DNA of 64,000 bases from Stutzerimonas nosocomialis (GCF_005876855.1 NZ_QLAE01000027.1:1-64000), one strand, 5' to 3'. Positions 1-10,526 are shown, counted from the first letter of the stretch. Numbers and translations: made by a program. The notes: a model not told the origin generated them from the sequence alone.

Positions 1-35
1 CTTTCGATCTCAGCGATCTCGTCAGCGGGAGGCGA

Positions 36-63
36 ATCATACAGCGACCAGAATCGCTGTCAA
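36..63 (-). promoter_or_regulatory. Proximal rRNA-operon-type promoter (firing leftward)
   Basis: Read on the minus strand, TTGACA (58-63) and TATGAT (36-41) are separated by 16 bases and followed by a GC-rich discriminator (TCGCCTCCCGCTGA). This is the form of Pseudomonas rRNA promoters as I know them. The transcript would leave the window at its left edge. In P. aeruginosa an rRNA operon lies directly beyond msrQ in this orientation, so a 16S gene just outside the window is inferred, not seen. Confidence 0.75.
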
Positions 64-234
64 CCACCTCGTGAAGCTTTTCGACCGAACCGATCGAAAC
101 ATGGAAGCGAGCAAGCCCGCCACCAACCAGCACTCCACCACAAGGCTTCGCACCGACCTTCCAGCCGACCCCAAACTCATAACCCTTTGATTAACATCAG
201 GTTTTTTCCAAGCTTCGCACTGGAAGTGGGGCGC

Positions 235-262
235 ATTATAGGGACCTGAAAGCGCACGTCAA
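235..262 (-). promoter_or_regulatory. Distal rRNA-operon-type promoter (firing leftward)
   Basis: On the minus strand TTGACG (257-262), 16 bases, then a perfect TATAAT (235-240) and the GC-rich discriminator GCGCCCC. It lies about 200 bases upstream of the second rRNA-type promoter and only a few bases past the msrQ stop codon. The 64-234 stretch between the promoters has no gene and would be rRNA leader. Tandem strong promoters with GC-rich discriminators fit stringent, growth-rate-regulated rRNA transcription. Confidence 0.75.
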
Positions 263-265
263 CAA

Positions 266-889
266 TTAAATTCCAGACTTCGCCGAAACCGCTTTCCTCG
301 CTCGCCATCGCCCCAGCGCGCTGGAGACGACCGGTATACGGAGCGCCAGCAGGAACGCGGCGATAGACGCATAGAGCGCCCAGCGGCTCGCATCCGAGCG
401 AACCACCCAAAGCATATGCAGCAGTGCCAACAGCACGATCGGGTATGCCAGGCGATGCAATTGCTTCCAGCGCCTGCCCAGGCGCCGCATGCTCCATCGA
501 TTGGACGTCAGCGCCAGAGCGAGAAGCCCCACGAAGGCCAGCGAGCCAACCAGGATATAAGGGCGCTCGATGACCTCCCCTGGCAACCGGGCGATCTCCA
601 GACCTAAAAGGAAGAACAGGTAACCGCCCAGATGCAGCGACGCATAGGCAAAAGCCCAAAGGCCGAGCTGCCGCCTGATGGACGCCCAACCCGACCATCC
701 CGAAGCTCTCTGCAAAGGCGTCAGCGCAAGCGTGAGCAGAAGCAGCACCAATGCGCCCTGCCCCAGCCGATCCACCAGCACCTTGCCGGGATCGGGCCCC
801 AGTGCAAACGCCCATGCCTGGTACAGCCAATACACGGGCACGCTTGCCACCACGAGAAACACCGGCAGTCGCCACCACCAATAGCGCAT
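266..889 (-). CDS. msrQ: MsrQ, haem-binding membrane partner of methionine sulfoxide reductase MsrP
   Basis: 207 residues, an inner-membrane b-type haem protein (ferric reductase-like transmembrane family) that passes electrons from the quinone pool or flavin to periplasmic MsrP. About six hydrophobic segments are visible, starting at residues 8-30. Histidines in the helices (for example in [15 protein letters not shown] and ALLHMLWV) are the likely haem ligands. The start MRYWWWR was chosen because its ATG overlaps the msrP stop by one base (TGATG), which indicates translational coupling; the reading frame is open further upstream but that would lie inside msrP. It sits last in a msrP-msrQ pair, with an rRNA promoter immediately downstream. 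Confidence 0.93.
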   Translation of the reverse strand: MRYWWWRLPVFLVVASVPVYWLYQAWAFALGPDPGKVLVDRLGQGALVLLLLTLALTPLQRASGWSGWASIRRQLGLWAFAYASLHLGGYLFFLLGLEIARLPGEVIERPYILVGSLAFVGLLALALTSNRWSMRRLGRRWKQLHRLAYPIVLLALLHMLWVVRSDASRWALYASIAAFLLALRIPVVSSALGRWRARKAVSAKSGI

Positions 890-1893
890 CAGTAGTTCGT
901 CCTGAGGTCCAGCCCGCTGTACAGGCTTGCCACTTGCTCGCCATAGCCGTTGAACAATTGCGTGTCGCGCACGTTGGGCGCGAACAAGCTGCCCGGCAGT
1001 CGTCGCTCCCTCGCCTGCGACCAGCGAGGATGCGACACCTGCGGATTCACGTTGGCGTAGAAGCCATATTCCTCCGGGGCCATGGACTGCCAGGTCGTGG
1101 AGGGCTGCTCCTCGACGAAACTGATCCGCACGATGGACTTGATGCTCTTGAAGCCGTACTTCCAGGGTACGACGAGTCGCAACGGTGCACCGTTCTGATT
1201 GGGCAGGACCCGCCCGTACATGCCGACAGCCATGAGCGTCAGCGGGTGCATCGCCTCGTCCATTCGCAGCCCTTCGACATAGGGCCAGGCGATCAGCGAA
1301 AAGCGGGACTTCATGCCAGGCATCTGTTCGGGGCGCACCAACGTCTCGAAACGCACATATCGGGCAGCAGAGGTCGGCTCGAGGCGCTTGATCATGTCGG
1401 CGAGCGGCACACCCAACCAGGGAATGACCATGGACCACGCCTCCACGCAGCGCAATCGGTAGATGCGCTCCTGCAGCCCATGGGGCCTCATCAGATCTTC
1501 GAGCGAATAGCGCCCGGGCTGCTTGACCGCACCGTCGACCATCACCGTCCAGGGTTCGGTTTCGAGCATCGGTACGTGCCGCGCCGGATCGCCCTTGTCA
1601 GGGCCGAATTCGTAGAAGTTGTTGTACTGGGTGGCATCGGCGAACGGGGTGATGGGCTCCCCTTCGGCAACCTCGGATTCCCACTGGGCATCCTTCAGCT
1701 TGTCGCCGAACCAGCCAGGCGCCGCTGCAGGCGTGACCTTCGGGTAGCGATCCACGGCCTGAACACCCGGCACGGCCAGCGTGACCGCAGCGGCAAGGCC
1801 GCTCTTCAGCAAACGCCGGCGGTCTAGATAAACCGCCTCAGAGGTGACTTCGAACTCACGACAATCACCGGGTGCAGGGTGTTTGATCAGCAT
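889..1893 (-). CDS. msrP: MsrP, periplasmic molybdopterin methionine-sulfoxide reductase catalytic subunit
   Basis: 334 residues. It reduces methionine sulfoxide in oxidised periplasmic proteins, using electrons delivered by MsrQ. The N terminus carries a Tat signal: RRRLLK at residues 25-30 followed by a hydrophobic stretch to about residue 46, so it is exported folded with its molybdenum cofactor. The sulfite-oxidase-like domain follows, with the Mo-ligating cysteine at about residue 149 in RLRCVEAW. The start MLIKHP was preferred to an ATG five codons upstream because it matches the start I recall in Pseudomonas homologues. It overlaps msrQ by one base. Confidence 0.93.
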   Translation of the reverse strand: MLIKHPAPGDCREFEVTSEAVYLDRRRLLKSGLAAAVTLAVPGVQAVDRYPKVTPAAAPGWFGDKLKDAQWESEVAEGEPITPFADATQYNNFYEFGPDKGDPARHVPMLETEPWTVMVDGAVKQPGRYSLEDLMRPHGLQERIYRLRCVEAWSMVIPWLGVPLADMIKRLEPTSAARYVRFETLVRPEQMPGMKSRFSLIAWPYVEGLRMDEAMHPLTLMAVGMYGRVLPNQNGAPLRLVVPWKYGFKSIKSIVRISFVEEQPSTTWQSMAPEEYGFYANVNPQVSHPRWSQARERRLPGSLFAPNVRDTQLFNGYGEQVASLYSGLDLRTNY

Positions 1894-1950
1894 CGCCGGG
1901 CTCCGCATCGGATCGAGGAAGACCGATCATGCGCGGAGCCTGCGAAAAAG

Positions 1951-2790
1951 TCAGCTTTCGATGCGAGTGCGACGACGACGCAACTGCATCAGGTACTGAA
2001 CCGGCCCGGAAACCGCATAGGCCAGGAAAATCAGCAGCAGGATACGTGGCGGATCGCTGAACACCACGGCGAAGACCAGCACGACCACGAGGATGGCAAC
2101 GAAAGGCACCCGCCCCTTGAGGTCCAGGTCCTTGAAGCTGTAGTACTTGATATTGCTGACCATCAGCAAACCCGCGGCCGCAACGATCAGGGCGAACAGC
2201 ATGACGGCCACCAGCGGCAGATCCACGCCACCGATGCCCGGGTCGTCGAGCGCCCAGATCGCCCAGACCGAACCCGCCACGACGCCCGCGGCAGCAGGAC
2301 TGGCCAGACCGATGAACCAGCGCTTGTCGACCTTGCCGATCTGCGTATTGAAACGCGCCAGACGCAGCGCCGCGCAGGCCACATAGATGAAGGCCACGGT
2401 CAGGCCGACATTGTTCAGTTCCGACAATGCCCATTCGTAGGCCAGCACCGCGGGCGCCAGGCCGAACGCGACCATGTCCGACAGCGAGTCGTACTCGGCG
2501 CCGAACGCGCTCTGGGTGTTGGTCAGCCGGGCGACGCGCCCATCGAGACTATCGAGCACCATCGCCACGAAAACGGTCGCCGCCGCCACGTAGAAGTTGC
2601 CGTTGACGGCGTTGATGATGGAGAAGAATCCGGCAAACAGGTTGGCCGTGGTGAACAGGTTCGGTAACAGGTAGATGCCGCGATGACGAACCTTGCGACC
2701 TTCGGCGTCCTGGATTTCTTCCACATGCTCGTCGATCGGCAACAGACTCTCTTCGACTGGCTTGTTGGGCTCTTCGGGGTGGTCGCTCAT
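1951..2790 (-). CDS. pssA: PssA, CDP-diacylglycerol-serine O-phosphatidyltransferase
   Basis: 279 residues, an integral membrane enzyme that makes phosphatidylserine from CDP-diacylglycerol and L-serine, the precursor of phosphatidylethanolamine. The CDP-alcohol phosphatidyltransferase signature is complete: DSLDGRVAR, then G, then YDSLSD, which supplies the three conserved aspartates. About eight hydrophobic segments follow an acidic cytoplasmic N terminus of about 35 residues. It is the CDP-OH membrane type, not the peripheral phospholipase-D-like PssA of E. coli. It lies between ilvC and msrP as in P. aeruginosa, separated from ilvC by a terminator, so it probably has its own promoter. Confidence 0.93.
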   Translation of the reverse strand: MSDHPEEPNKPVEESLLPIDEHVEEIQDAEGRKVRHRGIYLLPNLFTTANLFAGFFSIINAVNGNFYVAAATVFVAMVLDSLDGRVARLTNTQSAFGAEYDSLSDMVAFGLAPAVLAYEWALSELNNVGLTVAFIYVACAALRLARFNTQIGKVDKRWFIGLASPAAAGVVAGSVWAIWALDDPGIGGVDLPLVAVMLFALIVAAAGLLMVSNIKYYSFKDLDLKGRVPFVAILVVVLVFAVVFSDPPRILLLIFLAYAVSGPVQYLMQLRRRRTRIES

Positions 2791-2892
2791 GCGCAGTACC
2801 TTACACAGCAGGTTCGTAATTTCGACAGACCCTGGCCAAGGGGGTTCAGCCCTACGCCAGCGTTGCGCTTTATACCAGAACCCATGAATGAA

Positions 2893-2918
2893 ACAAAAAA
2901 CGCGGCCGAAGCCGCGTT
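2893..2918 (-). terminator. Rho-independent terminator after ilvC
   Basis: On the minus strand, eight-base arms AACGCGGC/GCCGCGTT enclose a TTCG tetraloop and run straight into a T tract. It lies 20 bases past the ilvC stop codon and ends the ilvIHC transcript before pssA. Confidence 0.85.
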
Positions 2919-2937
2919 CACTCAGAGCCGGACCTTA

Positions 2938-3978
<1,041 letters not shown>

Positions 3979-3993
3979 TCAGGCCTTGCTGAA

Positions 3994-4485
3994 TTAGATG
4001 CTGAGCACTTTGTCGCCCCGGGAGATCCCGGTGACGCCGCTGCGCACGACTTCGAGAATGGAGGCGGTGCCGACTGCCTGGATGAAGCTGTCCAGCTTGT
4101 CGCTGGTACCGGTCAGCTGGATGGTATAGACGGTGCTGGTGACATCCACGATCTGGCCACGAAAGATGTCGGTGGTGCGCTTGACCTCGGCACGCTGGGC
4201 GCCGGTGGCCTTGACCTTGACCAGCATCAGCTCGCGCTCGATGTGGGCGCTTTCCGACAGGTCCACCAGTTTGACCACTTCGATCAGCTTGTTGAGGTTC
4301 TTGGTGATCTGCTCGATCACTTCGTCATGGCCGATCGTGGTCAGGGTCAGGCGCGACAGCGTCGGATCTTCGGTGGGCGCGACCGTCAGGCTTTCGATGT
4401 TGTAGTTGCGCTGGGAAAACAGCCCGACCACACGGGACAAGGCGCCAGGCTCGTTTTCCATCAGCAGGGAGATGATGTGTCTCAT
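3994..4485 (-). CDS. ilvH: IlvH, acetolactate synthase small (regulatory) subunit
   Basis: 163 residues. It activates the catalytic subunit IlvI and confers valine feedback inhibition. The ACT domain is at the N terminus (ENEPGALSRVVGLFSQRNYNI, residues 10-30, abridged to its start ENEPGALSRV and the NYNI turn), and a second regulatory domain follows. The start MRHIISLL was chosen because it begins the ACT domain and lies 2 bases after the ilvI stop; the open frame extends upstream only within ilvI. Tight spacing to ilvI implies co-translation in stoichiometric amounts. Confidence 0.95.
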   Translation of the reverse strand: MRHIISLLMENEPGALSRVVGLFSQRNYNIESLTVAPTEDPTLSRLTLTTIGHDEVIEQITKNLNKLIEVVKLVDLSESAHIERELMLVKVKATGAQRAEVKRTTDIFRGQIVDVTSTVYTIQLTGTSDKLDSFIQAVGTASILEVVRSGVTGISRGDKVLSI

Positions 4486-4487
4486 GA

Positions 4488-6212
4488 TCAGGTGCGCTCC
4501 GTCTTGCTCAGCCACATGTCGCGCATCGCGCCGTCTTTGATCTGCATCGGATAGACGTGCTCGCTGGAATCGACCTGGATATCGAGGAACACCAGACGAT
4601 TCTTCATCGCGAAGGCTTCCTCCATCTTCGGCTTGAGATCCTTCGGATCGGTGATGCGCATGCCGACATGGCCGTAAGCCTCGACCAGCTTGACAAAGTC
4701 CGGCAGCGATTCCATGTACGAATGCGAATAGCGGCTGTTGTACTGCATGTCCTGCCACTGGCGAACCATGCCCAGCGCACCGTTGTTGAGGTTGACGATC
4801 TTCACCGGCAGGTCGTACTGCAGGCAGGTCGACAGTTCCTGGATGTTCATCTGGATACTGCCTTCGCCGGTGACGCAGGCCACGTCCTCATCCGGGAAAT
4901 TCAGCTTCACACCCATGGCGGCCGGGAAGCCGAAGCCCATGGTGCCCAGGCCACCGGAATTGATCCAGCGGTTGGGTTTGTTGTAGCGGTAGTACTGGGC
5001 CGCGAACATTTGATGCTGGCCCACGTCGGAGGTGATGAAGGCATCGCCACGGGTGACTTCGCACAGCGTCTCGATGACGGTCTGCGGCTTGATGATCGAA
5101 CCGTCGCCCTTGTCGTAGGGGAACATGCCGCGACTGCCGCGCCATTCCTCGATCTGCTTCCACCAGCTGGCGACCGACTCGGCGTTCGGCGACTGGGCGA
5201 TTTCCTTGACGATCGCGACCATCTCGGTGAGCACGCTGTCGACCGGGCCGACGATCGGGATGTCGGCCTTGATGGTCTTGGAGATCGAGGCCGGGTCGAT
5301 GTCGATATGGATGATCTTCGCGTTCGGGCAGAACTTGGTCGCGCCGTTGATCACCCGGTCATCGAATCGCGCGCCGACCGCGAGGATCACATCGGAATGG
5401 TGCATGGCCAGGTTGGCGGTGTAGCTGCCGTGCATGCCGAGCATGCCGAGGAACTGGCGATCGCCGCCCGGGTAGCCGCCCAGACCCATCAGCGTGTTGG
5501 TGACCGGCAGGTTGAGCATCTGCGCCAGCTCGGTCAGCGGCGCGGAGGCGCCGCCCATGATGACGCCGCCCCCCGAATAGATGATCGGGCGCTTGGCGGC
5601 CAGCAGCAGCTCGGCAGCCTTGCGGATCTGCCCGGAATGCCCCCGCAGCGCCGGGCTGTAGGAGCGCAGCTTGGCCTTCTTCGGGTAGACGTACTCGAAC
5701 TTCTCGGCGGGGTTGGTCATGTCCTTGGGGATGTCCACGACCACCGGTCCGGGGCGTCCGGACTGCGCCAGGTAGAACGCCTTCTTCATCACCTCCGGAA
5801 TCTCGGAAGGATGCTTGATCATGAAGCTGTGCTTAACGATCGGGCGGGAGATACCGATCATGTCGGTTTCCTGGAAGGCATCGGTACCAACCATGTTGCT
5901 CGCCACCTGACCGGAGATCACCACCATCGGGATCGAATCCATGTAGGCGGTGGCGATGCCGGTGATGGCGTTGGTCGCGCCCGGGCCGGAGGTCACCAGC
6001 ACCACGCCGGCCTTGCCGGTGGCGCGGGCATAACCGTCGGCCATGTGAGTTGCGGCCTGCTCGTGGCGTACCAGGATGTGGGTGACTTCCTGTTCCTTGA
6101 ACAGCGCATCGTAGATATGCAGGAGGGCACCGCCCGGGTACCCGTAAATGTACTTAACGCCTTCGTCACGCAGGAAGCGGACGACCATTTCAGCGCCGGA
6201 TAAGAGTTCCAC
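4488..6212 (-). CDS. ilvI: IlvI, acetolactate synthase large (catalytic) subunit
   Basis: 574 residues. This ThDP- and FAD-dependent enzyme condenses pyruvate with pyruvate or 2-oxobutyrate, the first common step of branched-chain amino-acid synthesis. The catalytic glutamate lies in [10 protein letters not shown], and the ThDP-Mg motif reads GEGSIQMN instead of the usual GDGS. I chose the GTG at 6210-6212 (start VELLSGAEM). A GAGGTG ribosome-binding site lies six bases upstream of it, whereas a GTG three codons earlier would lie within that site. First gene of ilvIHC. Confidence 0.93.
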   Translation of the reverse strand: MELLSGAEMVVRFLRDEGVKYIYGYPGGALLHIYDALFKEQEVTHILVRHEQAATHMADGYARATGKAGVVLVTSGPGATNAITGIATAYMDSIPMVVISGQVASNMVGTDAFQETDMIGISRPIVKHSFMIKHPSEIPEVMKKAFYLAQSGRPGPVVVDIPKDMTNPAEKFEYVYPKKAKLRSYSPALRGHSGQIRKAAELLLAAKRPIIYSGGGVIMGGASAPLTELAQMLNLPVTNTLMGLGGYPGGDRQFLGMLGMHGSYTANLAMHHSDVILAVGARFDDRVINGATKFCPNAKIIHIDIDPASISKTIKADIPIVGPVDSVLTEMVAIVKEIAQSPNAESVASWWKQIEEWRGSRGMFPYDKGDGSIIKPQTVIETLCEVTRGDAFITSDVGQHQMFAAQYYRYNKPNRWINSGGLGTMGFGFPAAMGVKLNFPDEDVACVTGEGSIQMNIQELSTCLQYDLPVKIVNLNNGALGMVRQWQDMQYNSRYSHSYMESLPDFVKLVEAYGHVGMRITDPKDLKPKMEEAFAMKNRLVFLDIQVDSSEHVYPMQIKDGAMRDMWLSKTERT

Positions 6213-6617
6213 GTTGTTCACCTCTGAAACGCCAGATAACCGCCCCGCGTCGGAACGGCCTGAAATAGGTTTACTGCCAAGCAGAGCATGAGCGACGGGT
6301 GGTCGCCGACTACGTCAGCTACTGACTGAGCGAGTATTGGGAAGCCTCCAGAACTGTTGCGGAGCTTCCCACCCAGCGCGAGGTAACGCGTTGCGGGTGT
6401 TGCAGGTCGGCGCGGGTGAGCGCCTCATGGTCTGCCGAACAGGCCGCTTGCGGCGATCTGTTCAGGACAGCGAGCCCTGAATTGTTCGGATTAGAGGCAT
6501 TCAAGTCAAGTGTGACGTGGCTTTTCAGCCGCTGCAGCTGTGACGGGCCGCAGGATGTGGCGGGAGGGCTTTGGGTATAGTAGCCACTTGATTGCCGATC
6601 CACAGAAGGGAACCAGC
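6213..6617. other. Intergenic leader between ilvI and the DUF4124 gene; no gene seen
   Basis: 405 bases between divergent genes. For ilvI, a weak minus-strand candidate promoter is TTGACT (6504-6509), 17 bases, AACAAT (6481-6486). An imperfect hairpin (TGGGAAGC-C-TCC with GGAGCTTCCCA, 6338-6371) lies in the presumed ilvI leader about 130 bases before its start; it has no T tract. I found no leader peptide rich in Ile, Val or Leu. For the rightward gene, TATAGT at 6576-6581 is a possible -10 without a good -35. Confidence 0.35.
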
Positions 6618-7049
6618 ATGCGATTCATGATTCTCACAGGCGGCCTGGTACTCGCCTTGAGTAGCGGTGCCATGGCCGGACAGGTGTACAAATGGGTCGA
6701 CGCCCAGGGCATCACCCATTTCAGCGCGCAACCTCCCCAAGGCGCTCCGGCCGAAGTGGTCAGCACTCATGTGGCGCCACCGCGTGCCAGCGAGCCTTCC
6801 CTCCCGACACCCGCCCCGACGTCCACACCGGACCAGGCCGCCCTCGATCGCCAGGTTCGCCAGCAGGTCGCGGCCGAGGACGCCGAACGCGCCCGCTACT
6901 GCACCAACATGCGTACCAACTTGGCCCAGCTGAAGAACAATCCGCGCGTGCGCGTCGAAGATGGTGGGGAAATGCGGCGACTGACGGAAGAAGAGCGCCA
7001 GGCCCGTATCAGCGAAACCACGAAGACGATCAGCGAAGACTGCAAATAG
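6618..7049 (+). CDS. DUF4124-domain exported protein
   Basis: 143 residues. A signal peptide (about residues 1-21, ending GAMA) is followed by a DUF4124 motif with YKWVDAQG and HFSAQPP, then a proline-rich linker and a charged C-terminal part with two cysteines (YCTNM and EDCK) that could form a periplasmic disulfide. DUF4124 proteins are small envelope proteins of unknown function common in Pseudomonas. The start MRFMIL was chosen because AGAAGGGA lies just upstream and the signal peptide begins there. It is flanked by ilvI and yqcC on the opposite strand. Confidence 0.85.
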   Translation: MRFMILTGGLVLALSSGAMAGQVYKWVDAQGITHFSAQPPQGAPAEVVSTHVAPPRASEPSLPTPAPTSTPDQAALDRQVRQQVAAEDAERARYCTNMRTNLAQLKNNPRVRVEDGGEMRRLTEEERQARISETTKTISEDCK

Positions 7050-7055
7050 CAGTCG

Positions 7056-7385
7056 TCAGTCCGCCCGCATGATCAGCCGATCGAAATCGGCCAGCGCCCC
7101 GATCAGAGCAGCCACTTCCAGTGGCTGCTGCCGATAGACTTCTTCAGCCATCTCCTTGATGCCCGACACCCTCGGCAGGGGCTGGCCTTGCTCGAGAATG
7201 AGCTTCATGCGCGGCAGGAAGATCCACTGCAGCCATTCCTCGAGCTTCAGCGTGTCGACGCAGAATGGCTCCCGGCTGGCCAGCGCCTCGGCTGCCGGAG
7301 GCTCGGACGCCCACAGCCCCAGCAGACGCAGCTCGCGCTCGATCAGCAGCAGCTGGTCGGCGACCGGACCGATTCGAGCATCCAT
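7056..7385 (-). CDS. yqcC: YqcC-family protein (DUF446)
   Basis: 109 residues, a small all-helical protein of the YqcC family, whose function is not established; in enterobacteria it usually lies beside truC. Leucine-rich helices and the core LKLEEWLQWIFLPRM are visible. No signal peptide, so cytoplasmic. Its ATG overlaps the stop of the upstream TPR lipoprotein gene by one base (TGATG), which suggests coupled translation. It ends seven bases from the convergent DUF4124 gene, with no obvious terminator between them. Confidence 0.85.
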   Translation of the reverse strand: MDARIGPVADQLLLIERELRLLGLWASEPPAAEALASREPFCVDTLKLEEWLQWIFLPRMKLILEQGQPLPRVSGIKEMAEEVYRQQPLEVAALIGALADFDRLIMRAD

Positions 7386-8116
7386 CAGAGACTGACCCGT
7401 GCCCGCTCGCGAGCCTGCGCGGCACCCGCGGCGTCACCCTGGCGCTCGCGGGCCTGGGCGATCAATTCCCACAGACTCGCCTGCAAGGTCGCACGCCCAC
7501 CGGCATAGCTCAAAGCCCGACGCGAAAGCTGCTCGGCCTGCGGCGCGTCGCCCTGCGCCAGGCGCACCTGGGCCAGGCGGTAAAGCACCTGCGGCTCGCG
7601 TGGCGCGATCCGCTGGGCGCGCTCCAGACTCGAGGCGGCACCATTGAGATCGCCACCACCCTGCTGTTGCTGGGCGGTCGTCAGCAATGCCAGCACGGGG
7701 CCGTCGAGCTGCTCGTCCGCCGCCAGTCCGCTGGACGCCGAAGGAATCCCGGTGGGCGCAGCGGGCTGCGGCGTGGTGATCGGTGCGGGAGGTGGAGTCC
7801 ATTGTTCGGCCGGAGCCGCAGGCGCAGACGGCGGCGCACTGACCGACCCGTTGAACGGCACATCGGGGGCGGCGAAGGTCAGAGGAGCCGAACTGTCGCC
7901 GGGAACCATCACCGTCACCCCGGAATCCCCGGCCAGCGCGCTCGGCTGCGAAGCGCCGGGCGGCGGCGCGGCAGCCACCGCGGGCCGACGCGCCGAACTC
8001 TGCTCGGAAACCGGAGCGCCGGCGTCGACCACGGGAATCGAACCCCTGTCGACCGTGGCACAGCCCTGGGCCACCGCGGCGAAGATCGCCACCACCATCC
8101 ACTGCTTATTCACCAT
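7385..8116 (-). CDS. Tetratricopeptide-repeat probable lipoprotein
   Basis: 243 residues. An N-terminal export signal ends in AVAQGC, an imperfect lipobox, so lipidation is likely but not certain. A long Ala/Pro-rich spacer (about residues 30-140) leads to TPR-like helices at the C terminus (ALLTTAQQQQ, YRLAQVRLAQGD, LWELIAQARERQGD). Such proteins often act as partners of cell-wall enzymes, and this one lies 23 bases downstream of mrcB (PBP1B), which makes that role worth considering. The start MVNKQW has GGAGAGAGG upstream. The homologous P. aeruginosa gene occupies the same position. Confidence 0.8.
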   Translation of the reverse strand: MVNKQWMVVAIFAAVAQGCATVDRGSIPVVDAGAPVSEQSSARRPAVAAAPPPGASQPSALAGDSGVTVMVPGDSSAPLTFAAPDVPFNGSVSAPPSAPAAPAEQWTPPPAPITTPQPAAPTGIPSASSGLAADEQLDGPVLALLTTAQQQQGGGDLNGAASSLERAQRIAPREPQVLYRLAQVRLAQGDAPQAEQLSRRALSYAGGRATLQASLWELIAQARERQGDAAGAAQARERARVSL

Positions 8117-8139
8117 CCAACCTCTCTCCAAAGGCACCA

Positions 8140-10446
8140 TCACTGCAACCAGCCCCGCACCCAGTCCATCACGGATTCGGCCGGCGCCTGGATGCCGCAT
8201 CCTGGCCCGGGGGCCGGCTCACTGCCGCGAATATAGGGCATCTGTACCGCGTTGGGGCAGTCGGCGTCGGTCCCCTGCCCGGTCTGCGCATCGACCCAGG
8301 CGAAGTTCACGTTGTCCGGTTCGGGCATGTTCAACGGCATCGGATCGGCGCGACGCATGAAATCGGCCCAGACCTGCAACGCGCCGGTCGCGCCGGTGAA
8401 GGGCGTCTTGCCGTTGTCATCGCGCCCCAGCCAGACCACCGCCAGCAGATCCTGGCTGAAGCCGGCGAACCAGCTGTCACGCGAGTCGTTGGTGGTACCG
8501 GTCTTGCCCGCCAGCGTCAGCGAACTCGGCAACTGGTTGTAGACCGACCGCCCGGTACCCTCGCGCATGGTGCGCTGCATGGCGTACTGGGTCAGGTAGA
8601 TGGCACCGGGGTCGAAACGCTGCTGGATCTGGAAGGGGTAGCGGCGCAGCGGTTCGCCATCGGCGGTCAGCACGCTGCGGATGCCGCGCAACGGCGTGTT
8701 GAATCCGCCATTGGCGATGGTCTGGTACATGTCCGCGACTTCGATCGGGGACAGCGCGCCCGCACCGAGCAGCATCGACGGGTAGGCCGGCCAGCTGCGC
8801 TCCACCCCCAGGCGCCCGAGCGTCTTGAGCACGTTCGGCACACCGAGATCGAGCCCCAGCCGCGCCGACGACAGGTTGTAGGAATTGGCCAGCGCCTGGT
8901 AGAGGTAGACCGTACCGTGCGCCTTGCGGTCGTAGTTCTGCGGCCGCCAGACCTGGCCATCGGCGCCCTTGACCGAGAAGGGTTCGTCTTCGATCAGGCT
9001 GGTCAGGCTGTACTGGCTGGGACGCTCCAGCGCGGTCAGATAGATGGCTGGCTTGATCAGCGAGCCGATCGGCCGTACCGCATCCAGGGCCCGGTTGAAA
9101 CCGGCGAACCCGGGCTGCCGGCTGCCGAGCATGGCCTGGATCTCGCCGGTCTCCGGGTTGGTGACCATCATGGCGCCTTCCATTTCGTCAGCCTTGAGCC
9201 GCTTGAGCGTCTCGCTCATCGCCCCCTCGGCCTTGAGCTGGAGGATCGGATCGAAGCTGGTGAAGACCCGCAGCCCCTCCTCGGTCAAGTCCTCGTCACG
9301 ATAATCCTCGCGCAGCTGACGCTTGACCAAGTCGAGAAACGCCGGATACGACGAGTCAGCGAGGCTGCCGCGGCGGGTGACCCCGAGCGGCCGTTTCTTC
9401 GCCTCTGCGGCCTGCTCGGCAGTCACTACGCCCTGCTCGGCCAGCACGTCGAGAATCAGGTTACGTCGGGCAAGCGCCCGCTCGGGGTTGCGCCGCGGGT
9501 TGTAGTAGGTCGGTCCCTTGACCATCCCCACCAGCAACGCCACCTGGTGCAGCTTGAGCTCGGCGAGTGGCTGACTGAAGAAGTACTGGCTGGCCAGTCC
9601 GAAACCATGGACCGCACGCCGGCCGTCCTGCCCTAGGAAGACCTCGTTGAGGTAGGCCTCGAGAATTTCCTGCTTGTCGTAATGCAGCTCCAGCAGCACC
9701 GCCATCATCGCTTCGTTGATCTTGCGGGTGAGGCTGCGCTCGTTGGTCAGGTAGAAGTTCTTCACCAGCTGCTGCGTCAGCGTACTGCCGCCCTGGCGCA
9801 CCGAACCGGCGGTGGCATTGACCCACACGGCACGAGCGATGGACTTGGGCGACACGCCGAAGTGATCGAAGAACTCGCGATCCTCGACGGCAACCAGCGT
9901 CTCGACCAGGTACGGCGGCACCTGGTCGAGCTTGATCAGAATCCGGTCCTCGTTGTGCGCCGGGTACAGCCCGCCGATCAGCAAGGGCTCCAGACGCGCA
10001 ACCGCGAGATCGCCGCCATCGGCTCGAGTGAGGCCGGCGACATAGTCTCCGGAGAAACGCACGCGGATCCGCTGCGCAGGCTCGGCACCTTCGTAGAACT
10101 GGAAGCCACGCGAATGCAGCTCGACATTGTTGCCCGACACCGAGGCCGCACCCGGGGAGGCCGCGGCGTTCTCGCGGCGATAACCCAGAGCGTCGAGTTC
10201 GGCGAGGAAATCGTTCTTGGCGAGCTTCTGGCCAACGAACAGTTCCAGCGGACGGGCATAGACCTTGGCCGGAATGGTCCAGCGTTTGCCGGAGAATTTC
10301 TCCTGCACCACGGCGTCCAGATAGATGGCGAAACCGGCCAGCAACACGAGTCCGACCAGGGAGAGTTTCAGGGCCCAACCCAACCAGGGACGAAGCCCGC
10401 CAGAGCGGCGTTTGGAGCGAGATGAAGCGGATCGGCGTTTAGTCAT
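8140..10446 (-). CDS. mrcB: PBP1B, bifunctional peptidoglycan glycosyltransferase/transpeptidase
   Basis: 768 residues, a class A penicillin-binding protein that polymerises lipid II and cross-links the glycan strands in the periplasm. It has a basic cytoplasmic tail, one transmembrane helix (about residues 24-44) and a UB2H-like region. The GT51 domain contains EDREFFDHFG near residue 187 and GGSTLTQQLVKN. The transpeptidase domain has SLIK (about 461), SYN and KTGT (about 645). The start is supported by a perfect TATAAT only eight bases before the ATG. The TPR lipoprotein and yqcC follow in the same direction and are probably co-transcribed. Confidence 0.96.
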   Translation of the reverse strand: MTKRRSASSRSKRRSGGLRPWLGWALKLSLVGLVLLAGFAIYLDAVVQEKFSGKRWTIPAKVYARPLELFVGQKLAKNDFLAELDALGYRRENAAASPGAASVSGNNVELHSRGFQFYEGAEPAQRIRVRFSGDYVAGLTRADGGDLAVARLEPLLIGGLYPAHNEDRILIKLDQVPPYLVETLVAVEDREFFDHFGVSPKSIARAVWVNATAGSVRQGGSTLTQQLVKNFYLTNERSLTRKINEAMMAVLLELHYDKQEILEAYLNEVFLGQDGRRAVHGFGLASQYFFSQPLAELKLHQVALLVGMVKGPTYYNPRRNPERALARRNLILDVLAEQGVVTAEQAAEAKKRPLGVTRRGSLADSSYPAFLDLVKRQLREDYRDEDLTEEGLRVFTSFDPILQLKAEGAMSETLKRLKADEMEGAMMVTNPETGEIQAMLGSRQPGFAGFNRALDAVRPIGSLIKPAIYLTALERPSQYSLTSLIEDEPFSVKGADGQVWRPQNYDRKAHGTVYLYQALANSYNLSSARLGLDLGVPNVLKTLGRLGVERSWPAYPSMLLGAGALSPIEVADMYQTIANGGFNTPLRGIRSVLTADGEPLRRYPFQIQQRFDPGAIYLTQYAMQRTMREGTGRSVYNQLPSSLTLAGKTGTTNDSRDSWFAGFSQDLLAVVWLGRDDNGKTPFTGATGALQVWADFMRRADPMPLNMPEPDNVNFAWVDAQTGQGTDADCPNAVQMPYIRGSEPAPGPGCGIQAPAESVMDWVRGWLQ

Positions 10447-10454
10447 GGCGCCGC

Positions 10455-10460
10455 ATTATA
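10455..10460 (-). promoter_or_regulatory. mrcB -10 box abutting the start codon
   Basis: TATAAT on the minus strand, eight bases before the mrcB ATG. Transcription starting about seven bases after the -10 would leave essentially no 5' leader. No convincing -35 is seen. Confidence 0.5.
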
Positions 10461-10498
10461 CGCACTTTGCCCAGGCCGGCAGACGCCCTCTCGGCGGT

Positions 10499-10526
10499 TT
10501 GCAGAGTACTGCTCAATGACCATAAT
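10499..10526 (+). promoter_or_regulatory. Probable sigma-70 promoter of the phosphotransferase/ATPase gene
   Basis: TTGCAG (10499-10504), 16 bases, CATAAT (10521-10526), about 75 bases before the GTG start. It faces away from the mrcB promoter in the same short divergent intergenic region. Confidence 0.5.

Noticed and set aside
177-944. 255-codon minus-strand frame overlapping msrQ and the rRNA promoter
   Set aside because: Conflicts with the msrQ frame, whose membrane segments and haem histidines are clear; it also runs through the promoter at 235-262.
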